Shown piece by piece: positions 11,743-20,249 of a DNA stretch of 64,000 nt. Positions within the stretch are counted from its first letter, which is position 1. Each line of letters opens with the position of its first letter. The DNA comes from Anisus vortex (Eukaryota; Mollusca; Gastropoda; Planorbidae): the NCBI GenBank assembly GCA_949126835.1, contig CASBPS010000124.1, forward strand, positions 198,501 through 262,500, given 5' to 3'. A model generated the notes under the pieces. It did no database searches. It saw nothing but the letters and a program-made list of their open reading frames with translations, and had not been told where the DNA came from. A program made the position numbers and the translations under genes.

Positions 11743-14505
11743 CTAACTATCAGTGAATTTGTCATTCAATTCATCCTGTACTCCAGGCATAAATTTTACA
11801 AATAAGAGTAACAATGTTAACAACATCAAGCTTATTCCAATTGTTTTCAGAAGGTAAGGCTTTATCATTTTCAAATGATATAATATTTTTGCCTTTCTTT
11901 CATCACACAACAATGGCATCTGCATGTAAGCAGTGTACAATTTTTTTCTAACAAACACAGTTATGTCAGACAAAAATTTTATGTACTTATCTAGGTACTT
12001 GATCAGCCCAAGGAGATCCAATTCGGTCTGCCATTCCTCTTGAAGTAGTTTGAGTGGTCCTTGGACAGTGGGTCCAAAGATTGGTCCATAGGCTCCTCGA
12101 CTTTCCGGATGGGATTCAGTTGACATCTCCTGCTCCAGGCATAAGTTCTTTAGGACTGGATTGAAGATTTCCGGGGCGAAGTTGGTCCCTCGATCTGTCG
12201 GTATGGATTGTGGTAACCCATAGCTTTTGGTAGTCTCGGTCCAGCTCTCCGCACTCGTTTCTTCAGTGATGCTCCTCCAATCTTCATCTGTACCGGCAAC
12301 TGCAGGTTTGCATTGTTGTTTGTTCATGCTGTGGTATATCTGTTCATAGACATCAGTAGTAGGATTTTCTTTCTCGTCGACAGCTTTCTCATGCAACTGT
12401 AGCAACTCTGGGTCTACTTTCTGTTCAGCAATCAATTCATTTTGCGATGACTTCTTTGATTGTTCATTTCCTTTCGGACAATCTTCAATCATGGAGAAAA
12501 TAGTAGTATCACGTTCCACTTCTTCTTCCTCTTTCTTCTCTCGTGGGAGAATTTCTTCTTTATTTTTCTTTTCTTGTGAGATAGTTTCTTCTTTCTTTTT
12601 CTGTGGTGTCATACCCTTTATGACATCACCTACAGGATAAAGTTCTTTTTCTTTTCCTGTCTCCACAATAGGACTAGGGTCTGGATTTTCCTTCACAATC
12701 AGTTCAGGTCTCACCCTCCCTTTCGCCAAATCATTTGCTAGGATAACGGATATGCCCTCAACAGGAAGTTTTGATATTACTCCAACTGTCACATATCCTG
12801 TCACCAAGTCAGATGTGAGGTATATCCTATGTAGAGGTATTTCTTCTTTCCATTCAAAACCTCTCAATAGGACAGTCTGTCCTGTCAATGTATTATCATT
12901 TAATGGTAATACATCTTTAAGCAGCAGTGTTAATGATGCTCCTGTGTCTCGTAATATTCTTACGGACTTCAGTGGTCCTTCCTTTTGTAAGGCCACACAA
13001 CCTTCACTAATGAACGGTTGAAAACTGCACAGGGTCTCTGTGTCAATTTTATTCTTCCCTTGACCATGACTTTCGGGTGTTGTTTCATCTTTCGATGACT
13101 TCAGACTCTTTTCCGAGTCAAAAATACTTTGGTCTACTTTTTCGTCTCTGTGGACTTGGACAATTAATCCAATAGTAGCCATTCTGTATTTATAATCAGG
13201 ATATTTATCCTCATTATCTTCAGTTGTAGATTTCTCTACCTTCTGACTTTTGCTCTCAGGCAAATCCACCCTCAGTGTTTCTGGTTTAGAAGAATCTCTC
13301 TTCGAATTCAGTTCGTTTGTATCTTCGCTTTCTTGTACATTCTGTATTTGTTTATGGCTTGCACACATGACCACTTTGTTAGGTCTTTTGTCGCTTCGTA
13401 TACTCCAACAGTCTTCAATGCTATGTCCTGTTCTTTTACAAAAAGTACATTGGACGTTTTTGTTGACAGGTTTCTTATTAACATCATTTTGTTTCACAAA
13501 ATGATCTTTTTCACGATGTTGTTGTGTGTTTTCTGCTGGCCGTTGTGACCGATTAAAATTCTTTCCATCAGCTGTTCTATGACACAGTGTATACTGTTCA
13601 GCTAAATCAGCAGCCTTATGTGGGTCAGTGATGTCACGCTCGGATAAATACATTCTTATATCCGGCCTCACTTTGTTAATAAAATCCTCTAACAGAATGA
13701 TATCTTTCATTTCTTTTAATGTGGAGATATTTCTGGATTTTATCCACTGATCCATTAGCTTTTCTTCTGCTCGAAGGAAGTCTAAGTGTGTTTGGTAAGG
13801 GGACATTGTATACTGACGGAACCTTTTCCGATAACTTTCCGGTATTTGGTTATAGGCTTTTAGTACAGAATCTTTGATGATTTCATAATCATTCAAATGC
13901 TCCTCTTTTAACAATAGAACACAATCTCTTGCCCTTCCCTGAGTAAAAGCTGTTCTTACTAATATTCCCCATTTATCTTCTGGGAACTTAAAATCTCTGC
14001 AAGAAATTTCAAAGGTCTGGAAGAAATTAGCTATTTCACTTTCTTTATCAATGTAGGTAGGGACTAGCTTTTTCCATCTGGCCATCTCTACATCACTATG
14101 AGATTCTTTTTTAGTAGCTCCTATCTTCGCCAGTTCTATTCTTTCCTGACTTTCTGTTTCTCTTTGACTTTTCTTATCTCTTTCCTGACTTTCTATTTCT
14201 CTTTGACTTTTCTTATCTTCCATCTCAAGCTCAAGACGTTTTTGTTCTATCTCCATCCGTTTCATTTCTAGCTGAAATCGCAACTGTTCAGACATAGTCT
14301 GACCTTCAACTTGATATCCCTCCGCGCTTGATTCTACTTTCAACTTGCCACTCGCAATCAACACATCTTTTATCTGCTGTGTCAACACAGTCCTCGATGG
14401 TGTAGTCTCAGTAACTTCTATCTTTAAGATCTCAGCGATCTCTTTTAACTTCTTTATTGATAAAGTTTTCAGAACTTCTTCTTCTGGATTTTCAATAAAT
14501 TCCAT
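11743..14505 (-). CDS. Gag-protease-truncated integrase polyprotein of element A
   Basis: An intact 920-codon ORF. Residues about 1-60 form a SAP-like helix-extended segment (LSIKKLKEIAEIL). About 75-135 is a Glu/Lys/Arg coiled coil (MKRMEIEQKRLELEMEDKK). About 140-320 is a retrotransposon Gag fold. A CCHC zinc knuckle (CTFCKRTGHSIEDC) lies near 355-368. An aspartic protease follows (ILRDTGASLTLLL near 523). A highly charged KKKEE linker leads to an integrase remnant. The remnant retains the second catalytic Asp (PTDRGTNF) but lacks the zinc domain, the first Asp region and the ERYHQTLK segment holding the catalytic Glu. The C-terminus adds about 17 hydrophobic residues (near 889-905) and a short polar tail, so it may be membrane-anchored. 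Start chosen at the first Met downstream of the primer-binding site; element B has the same N-terminus. Confidence 0.92.
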   Translation of the reverse strand: MEFIENPEEEVLKTLSIKKLKEIAEILKIEVTETTPSRTVLTQQIKDVLIASGKLKVESSAEGYQVEGQTMSEQLRFQLEMKRMEIEQKRLELEMEDKKSQREIESQERDKKSQRETESQERIELAKIGATKKESHSDVEMARWKKLVPTYIDKESEIANFFQTFEISCRDFKFPEDKWGILVRTAFTQGRARDCVLLLKEEHLNDYEIIKDSVLKAYNQIPESYRKRFRQYTMSPYQTHLDFLRAEEKLMDQWIKSRNISTLKEMKDIILLEDFINKVRPDIRMYLSERDITDPHKAADLAEQYTLCHRTADGKNFNRSQRPAENTQQHREKDHFVKQNDVNKKPVNKNVQCTFCKRTGHSIEDCWSIRSDKRPNKVVMCASHKQIQNVQESEDTNELNSKRDSSKPETLRVDLPESKSQKVEKSTTEDNEDKYPDYKYRMATIGLIVQVHRDEKVDQSIFDSEKSLKSSKDETTPESHGQGKNKIDTETLCSFQPFISEGCVALQKEGPLKSVRILRDTGASLTLLLKDVLPLNDNTLTGQTVLLRGFEWKEEIPLHRIYLTSDLVTGYVTVGVISKLPVEGISVILANDLAKGRVRPELIVKENPDPSPIVETGKEKELYPVGDVIKGMTPQKKKEETISQEKKNKEEILPREKKEEEEVERDTTIFSMIEDCPKGNEQSKKSSQNELIAEQKVDPELLQLHEKAVDEKENPTTDVYEQIYHSMNKQQCKPAVAGTDEDWRSITEETSAESWTETTKSYGLPQSIPTDRGTNFAPEIFNPVLKNLCLEQEMSTESHPESRGAYGPIFGPTVQGPLKLLQEEWQTELDLLGLIKYLDKYIKFLSDITVFVRKKLYTAYMQMPLLCDERKAKILYHLKMIKPYLLKTIGISLMLLTLLLLFVKFMPGVQDELNDKFTDS

Positions 14506-14657
14506 TCTTTAGTTAAGAGATTTATAAAGTGGTAAATTTTTCCAACTTACGTTTTTCCAATCGGAAGAATAATTTCAGCGTTCTTAGGCTTGCTCAGTAG
14601 GTCACTGCTCCAACACACAACACAACACAACTTGAATATATGCTTCACTATACAACT

Positions 14658-14675
14658 ATCCCGGACGAGCCCCCA
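14658..14675 (-). other. Primer-binding site of element A (tRNA-Pro)
   Basis: On the minus strand the 18 bases read TGGGGGCTCGTCCGGGAT, exactly complementary to the 3' end of animal tRNA-Pro including CCA. Three bases separate it from the LTR. Confidence 0.95.
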
Positions 14676-14678
14676 AAC

Positions 14679-15301
14679 TGTTATGGACCTTTAGATATGA
14701 TGACTATTATTACGACTCGTTAAATCGGATTCAATGAATATAGTTGTATCTTTATTAGAAGTCTCTAGATTCTGCTAATCTGTAGCCCAAGCTAGGGGTT
14801 CCTTGACTGACAGGTCTATGCAGTAATGTAGTTATATTCGTGATAATTATCTTCAACACATTTCTCAACAATGATAGATCAAACAACTCCAGTTGTTGAA
14901 TAAACAATTTTATTTAAATTGTAGACTCAATATAAACGATCAATAAACTTCATCAACTGATGGCAACATAAGTTTCAATACAATGGCATACAATATACAA
15001 ATGAATATAGCGACTTCACTCTACAAACGTTTAAACTGAACTCTTTAAGGAGGTCGGGACTTTCCAAAGAAAACTATCATCGAAGATTCTACAGGGTCTT
15101 AATACGCATTTTAACCTCTTTCTCTATAATTACTACGATCCAGAATTATCCTCCAATTTCCACGGGATTTGAACGAATTATTTTATTTAAACTGCCCTCA
15201 GGGCACAAAGGTCAAACCTTGGTCGCCTTGGACTCTGATACGCACTTGTTAAGAGGTCAATGCCTTACTACGTCATTCATTTATGACCGATATTCGTAAC
15301 A
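14679..15301 (-). repeat. 5' LTR of element A
   Basis: A 623-bp LTR with TGTTA/TAACA inverted ends, followed by the right target duplication CTGT. As the 5' LTR of a minus-strand element it should hold the promoter; I did not identify a convincing TATA box and start site. Confidence 0.95.
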
Positions 15302-16104
15302 CTGTAAATAGACTAAAGTTAAATAATGTTAACAGGTTCACATACCTCGGCAATACCCTCTCCCAGCCTGTACATATAGACGATGAAGTAAATCTCAGGA
15401 TAGTCAGAGCCGGTTCCTCCTTTTTAAGATTGCGGTCTAATGTTTGGAATCGGAGTCTATTCAGTATCCGTTCTACCAATTCTTCTCTACGCTTGTGAAA
15501 CCTGGACCGTGTATAGCCGTCAGGCCAGGAAGCTAAATCACTTACATCTGAGCTGCTTACAATAGCTGACACGGGTCAGGTGGCAGGACAGGGTCCAAGA
15601 CACTGAGGTCCTCGCGCGGACCGGCATGCCAGGCTTGTACACCCAACTGGCAAAAGCCCAGCTCATATGAGCAGGCCATGTTGTGCGCATGCCAGAAGTA
15701 CGACTGCCTAAAAAAATCTTCTATGGTGAACTAGTTGAAGGAAAGTGATCGCGAGAAGGGCAGAAGATGAGGTATAAAGACACACTGAAGGCCTCCCTAA
15801 AAAATCTGGAAATTGACCCAAAACATTGGGAAAGACTGGCTGTGGACCGATCTTCTTGGTGAGGCATAACCACCAATGGAGCAGCAGCTCATGAGGAAAA
15901 AAGGCGAAGGGTCGCAAATGCAAAACGTCAACTAAGAAAGTCCGGAAAAGACAGCCCCTCTGCTGCCGGTCGCATCCATGCCTCCACTGCAGCACACTTT
16001 TTCGGGCAAGAATAGGCCTCACCAGCCATCTTCGTACCCATAAGCAACTATGACACTGACAAAGGAGTGTCCTCTTCGCAAGCGATGGACAATCATCATC
16101 ATCA
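15302..16104 (+). pseudogene. LINE reverse transcriptase, 3' portion
   Basis: A continuation of the LINE at 8141-8932 beyond element A: FTYLGNTLSQPVHIDDEVN (about 15335), ACETWTVYSRQARKLN (about 15490), RWQDRVQDTEVL (about 15580), AGHVVRMPE (about 15672), FYGEL (about 15720) and KDTLKASLKNLEIDP (about 15777), followed by the basic tail. Several in-frame stops show it is dead. The 3' end is an ATC-repeat tail near 16092-16104, a typical LINE terminus. Sequence resembling the unit-P target (ACCTAT) follows, compatible with a short target duplication. Confidence 0.88.
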
Positions 16105-16109
16105 CCTAT

Positions 16110-16283
16110 GCTATAGGACTTGTACTACCTAGTGACAGTGCAGGTATACGGGCGAGCCACCACGATAATGATCCTTAGTGGCAACGGCTGTGAACGAACG
16201 CTGGGCTGCGGAGACCTTGCCCTGTTACACGGCACGCAACGTCCAAGGCATGGCGTGGGGTGGCTGAGCCCGGACAGAGATTG
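16110..16283 (+). repeat. Repeat unit P, right part
   Basis: Matches the reverse complement of about 29045-29200: GTGACAGTGCAGGTATAC, GGGCGAGCCACCACGAT, AATGATCCTTAG, GCTGGGCTGCGGA and ACACGGCACGC. Together with 7925-8140 it forms one copy of P, opened by the LINE. Confidence 0.8.
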
Positions 16284-17068
16284 GGAGTGCCCCCCGAGCT
16301 CAAACCTATCGTTACTTATCGTTCGGTTTTTCTAAAGAGACCGTATAACTCTGTCAGCGGCTTCAAAGACAATTTCCATTCGCTTTGGATGTTTTCTAAA
16401 ATTTATGAGCCAAGAGCAAAATAGAAGCTAGGATCAAATATAATAAGTTGACGGTTATTTTTTTAACATTTTAGACACCAACAGAAACTTAGCCTAATTA
16501 TGCCGGATTTTATCAATTGTTTTGCCAGACAACTTTTTTCTTTTATCAATTTTCGGGCTTAAATTATTAAAATATTGGAAATGCTTACCCAAAAAAAAGT
16601 CCACACGATTTTCCGAAACAATCTTAAAATAACTTTTAAACGAATTAGAAATCAACGTAGCACTCGTATCGCAAACAGTAAAACTGGAAACAAAAGTTCA
16701 GCTTCATATATTTATTATGTGTCCACTTTCCCTGTGCAGCACAGGCTAGGATGCACAACTCAAGGCTAAATCTAGAGCTCACATCTCCAGGGAGAAGCTA
16801 AAACACACATCTTCAAGCGTAAGCTATGATGTGCGATTGACGGTCCAAATAGTTAGTGCAGCACAGGTGGGGGGGGTGCATCTTCAAAGATAATGATATC
16901 GATATTATAATGGAAGGAGTCGCAGTTGTTATAATTAAATTTAAATGTTGTTAATACTAATTTGTTTGTGTATTTAATCAATCCGGGGGGGGGGGGGGCA
17001 AGATCCGGGGGGGGGGGGACAATTGCCCCCCCCCTCCCTTGTCCCCCCCCCCCCTGTGGGCGCTCATG
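16284..17068. other. Unassigned DNA ending in G/C homopolymers
   Basis: No gene recognised. It contains long G- and C-runs at about 16986-17054 that could pair with each other, then the right end of the possible outer element. Confidence 0.5.
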
Positions 17069-17379
17069 ATATAATATGAAGTTTAAATAAAAGCGGAATG
17101 TTTCCCGTCATACATATGGGTGTTAACACAAAATGTATTACTGACTCTCCTTCTATTAAGATAATTATTGCGGCCTACGCATATTTAATAAGGTTTATTG
17201 GCCGAAGGGTGTCCCTTATATTGCGCACAGTTTACCTCCTGACTTACTACTGCAGCCCTTCTGTACTCATGGGCATCTAAGCGGTAATGAAAGTATGGAA
17301 ACCAACAGTAAGCTTGTATCAATAGCAAATATGTGTGTGCCTAAGCATAATAAGGGGGTTAGTAGTCGGAGACTCATTG
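17069..17379. other. Unassigned DNA
   Basis: No supported feature. The short plus frame at 17098-17280 is unremarkable. Confidence 0.35.
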
Positions 17380-17429
17380 TACCGCAGAGTGGATGGGGAG
17401 GAATCAAAGAGCACAGCGCTACCTCTTCA

Positions 17430-17720
17430 TCCACGCCCTGGTGCCTGGATGCACACTACGGATGGGATTTGCGCTGCCAGGCGATATTAAAGGTATATGG
17501 TCGAACCACCACGACATTGTATCGGACGCGCACCAGCGCGTTCGACTGCCGATCTGAAGGTACTGGGTTCGAATCCTAGTGCACACTAGGATTTTATTCC
17601 CGGGACCTTGTAGGTGTTGTTGGAAATACCTAGCCATTACGGGTACTTTACATTAGTTGGAGGTAAAGTAAATACGGATGGGCATTGTGCTGGCTATACA
17701 TCACCTAGTGCACGCAGCTT
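17430..17720 (+). mobile_element. Probable tRNA-derived SINE
   Basis: Contains a perfect RNA polymerase III B-box, GGTTCGAATCC, at 17566-17576, inside a tRNA-like stretch (GTTCGACTGCCGATCTGAAG, then TACTG before the B-box). A non-tRNA body follows (ATTTTATTCCCGGGACC). The A-box is degenerate. Upstream sequence (GGTGCCTGGATGC, GTCGAACCACCACGAC) resembles repeat unit P, so P may share the SINE head or be a neighbour. Not a functional tRNA. Confidence 0.55.
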
Positions 17721-17829
17721 TACCAGCCCTATGATAAGATTGGTCCGAATGGTACTTTACTTACCACGACATTGTTCCAAGGGGAATTCCGCAGTGCCGT
17801 GGTGTGGCTGCCGACCGGTCTGAACATCG

Positions 17830-18724
17830 TTTCGGTTTTGTTTATAGGTATGTATGATGTCTTCGGTATTGAAGGTTTGATCCTGCTAGCTACACGGCAA
17901 ATTCATTTCAATTATATAACATGATTGCTGTTTCAAGCTAATATTACTTTATAAGTAGTCGCACAAAAAATGCATTAATATAGAGTTGACGACAATTAGT
18001 AATGTTAAAAAATAGGCCTAATAACCCTTGAATCAAATACTATAATAAAATTGACCGCTTGCTCTATTTTTTTACCCTATATGCCTTTTTTTCGTGCGCA
18101 GCCAATAACGCTGTCTTAAATGACTTCTACGGCTGCCTAAAGGTTTCCGCTGTTTACATCTTTCGATTTAAATTTTCTATTGAAAGCGATTATAGCGATT
18201 AAAAAAAACGGAAATGTACAAGGGCATTGGGAATTCCGAAAAGTAGTCATTCGAGTCATTAAATAGCAGACAAATTTAAGCAAGCGGTCTATCTTATTAA
18301 AATGTTTGCTTTACTATATGCTTTAATTGTCTGCTTGTTTTACTTACAAAAACATATCGAACTAAGCCAGACTAGTAGTTCTGTTTCTTTAAAAAATTAA
18401 AATCAGTCTTTGTTTATCTTTCAGGGAAATTTTTAAAGATTGGGGCTTCCGATGCTACTGATGTCGTGACGCTGTAAGACCTATGCAACATGTTCAGGAT
18501 GTTCTCTATAACGTTTAATAAATCTTTTTTTCAAACGTATACATTTCAGAATATAAGATTGAACTTAATTATTCTTTGGAGCTTAAAAGTGAATCATTCA
18601 AAATATTAGTTCTATATGTCAATAATTTATTCTCGTTGATGTAAAAAGTAAATGAAAATGGTATTTTTAAAACATCTTTAAGTATGAAATAAAATATACT
18701 TTTCAATCTTCTAATTCTTCTTCG
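17830..18724. other. Unassigned AT-rich DNA
   Basis: Nothing recognised. Confidence 0.4.
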
Positions 18725-18727
18725 TTC

Positions 18728-19010
18728 TCAATATTTGATAATGGAGGAGTTCAAACAACAAGGCCTATAGCCTATGGTAAAATGTACGGTGGTTTCTATG
18801 TCTGTCTCTTTTCTATAGAGTTTTGGCTGTTGGTGGAATTCATCTAAGGCCATAACCTGTTGCGAGCTGTTTCGTAAAGTAAGCAGGCTTTGGAGCTCAT
18901 GTTCTGTGTTCTCAGGAAACATCCCACATGGGCAATTATGCCTGGTTCTAATGCCTCGCTTAGAGCACATATGTTGTCTTAGTCTGTTATGCCCGGTCCT
19001 GAGTCTGAAT
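18728..19010 (-). pseudogene. LINE ORF2 C-terminal fragment
   Basis: The minus strand reads RTGHNRLRQHMCSKRGI, then HNCPCGMFPENTEHELQS. This matches the region after reverse transcriptase in many invertebrate LINEs, where a Cys-rich CPCG...TxEHxLQSC motif occurs. The final Cys of that motif is replaced. Only the last roughly 95 codons remain, consistent with a 5'-truncated LINE. It differs from the LINE at 8141. Confidence 0.7.
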
Positions 19011-19187
19011 ATAATATTTTGGGATTGTCTGGAAAGGTTCTAGAGGGATTCATTACAATCAATGGACAAAAAACCCGTAGTGTGCTGTATATGAGTTCTG
19101 GTACAAGACAGAAGGTGTTATCATTAATAATAATAATTTGTTTGACAAAGTTTCCCAGTTTCTACTTCTTCATATTATTGTGGAGAA

Positions 19188-19953
19188 TAGGGATGTTAAA
19201 TGAAAACCGGAATACCAGATTCCGGTTTCGAAACCGAAAACCTGTTTTGATTTTCAAAACCGGATTTCGGTTTGTTGGTTGTAAGGTAATCAATAGCTCA
19301 TCCTTTTTTTTGGTTCTGATTGAAATATTTTAAATAAATAATGTTGAATACACACAAAACTATTCTTCAAATGATTTGCTAAAACATTTTGGTCTTAGAT
19401 ATTGTGTTCCTTTTTTTAAAATTCCAACTATGGCTTGCGATAAAAACAACATCAAATCAAACATTAAGATACATTTACAATACTTTGTATGGGAAAATTG
19501 TTAAAAAACTACTTTAACGATGGCTCGTTGTAAACTATGTTCCCACTGCCGGAGTGATGGCAGTACCACTGGATTGCGTACGCATCTGCGTACTAATCAT
19601 CCTGGATTTACATCGTCATCCTCTTCATATGCTTTTTAATATTATGTTCAACTATAATCGGAAATACGATTATCACTATTAAAAGCTATTATCTTTTTAA
19701 ATCAATTAGCCCAGATTATTTTAGTTCTAAAAAAATTTTAAGGTAAAGTGTACACAATTATATTGAATTCACTAAAATTAACCTATTGAATGTCCTGCAA
19801 ACACAAATAGAATTTGTACTATTTTTCAAATATACCTACAAAACTACGCTTATTTGGCTTTTCCGGCCTGTGACTTGTGACATTGCGCAAGAGATGGGGG
19901 GTGGGGGGGGAACCTAAATCCTGTTTGAAATTAAACCGGCTTTAATATACCTA
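19188..19953 (+). mobile_element. hAT-like relic F1
   Basis: The ends TAGGGATGTTAAA and TTTAATATACCTA are inverted repeats matching at 11 of 13 positions. The flanking 8 bp are GTGGAGAA and GTGTAGAC (6 of 8), compatible with an old hAT target duplication. Dense AACCGG/CCGGTT motifs lie near the left end. The element retains only a BED-finger exon. It is related to F2 at 59982-60755. Confidence 0.75.
19520..19639 (+). pseudogene. BED zinc-finger fragment in F1
   Basis: A 39-codon frame beginning at ATG. It has the C-x2-C (CKLC) and H-x4-H (HLRTNH) spacing of a BED finger, then a Ser run and a stop. The BED finger is the DNA-binding N-terminus of many hAT transposases. The catalytic domain is absent. 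Confidence 0.7.
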
Positions 19954-20182
19954 GTGTAGACCCCGTTAGGCCCGAGGAAAAAATCCACAATTTAACTACA
20001 TACACAGTTTTATAACATACAAACAATAATTACAAACAAGATGATGGAGTTTCGTTTGAGGTATTTAGTACAACCCTTCAGTAAAAATTTGAAAGCCTGT
20101 ATAGTGGGGGGGGGGCAGTAATGGAGGCTTGGTCCAGTGTGTCGCACAGCCTAATGGCTAACGAAAAAAAAAAAGAATATTG

Positions 20183-20248
20183 TTACGACTCGTTCAATCG
20201 GATGTAATGAATAGTTGTATCTTTATTAGAAGTCTCTAGATTCTGCTG
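20183..20248 (+). repeat. Short fragment of an A/B-family LTR
   Basis: About 66 bases (TTACGACTCGTTCAATCGGA through CTAGATTCTGCT) match LTR positions roughly 35-110 of elements A and B. The rest of the LTR is missing. Confidence 0.85.
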
Positions 20249-20249
20249 C

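Larger units (their letters stand above)
8933..15301 (-). mobile_element. LTR retrotransposon A, complete, young, RT-less (Ty3/Gypsy, Gmr1-like)
   Basis: A 6369-bp element in minus orientation with two 623-bp LTRs differing at one visible position (9503 versus 15249). It has an exact 18-nt tRNA-Pro primer-binding site, a polypurine tract and a 4-bp duplication, CTGT, at 8929-8932 and 15302-15305. It carries a single 920-codon open frame with Gag, protease and a deleted integrase, and no reverse transcriptase or RNase H. It interrupts the LINE between the codons for FITV and NRL. The near-identical LTRs imply a very recent insertion, so an RT must have been supplied by another element. Confidence 0.95.
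7759..17068. mobile_element. Possible outer inverted-repeat element enclosing nested insertions
   Basis: The left end reads CATGGGCGCCCGCAG followed by a G-run. The right end, reverse-complemented, reads CATGAGCGCCCACAG followed by G-runs: 13 of 15 positions match. Inside, in order, are repeat unit P, a LINE within P, and LTR element A within the LINE. I see no clear target-site duplication and no transposase belonging to this outer layer, so it may be non-autonomous, or the two ends may belong to different copies. The G-rich ends would form G-quadruplex-prone single strands. Confidence 0.4.

Noticed and set aside
11743..11900. Envelope gene of element A, based on the hydrophobic C-terminus
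   Set aside because: Only one short hydrophobic stretch, in frame with the integrase remnant; no signal peptide, no surface domain, no furin-like site.
17520..17580. Functional tRNA gene
   Set aside because: B-box is perfect but the acceptor and D stems do not pair and the A-box is poor; fits a SINE head.
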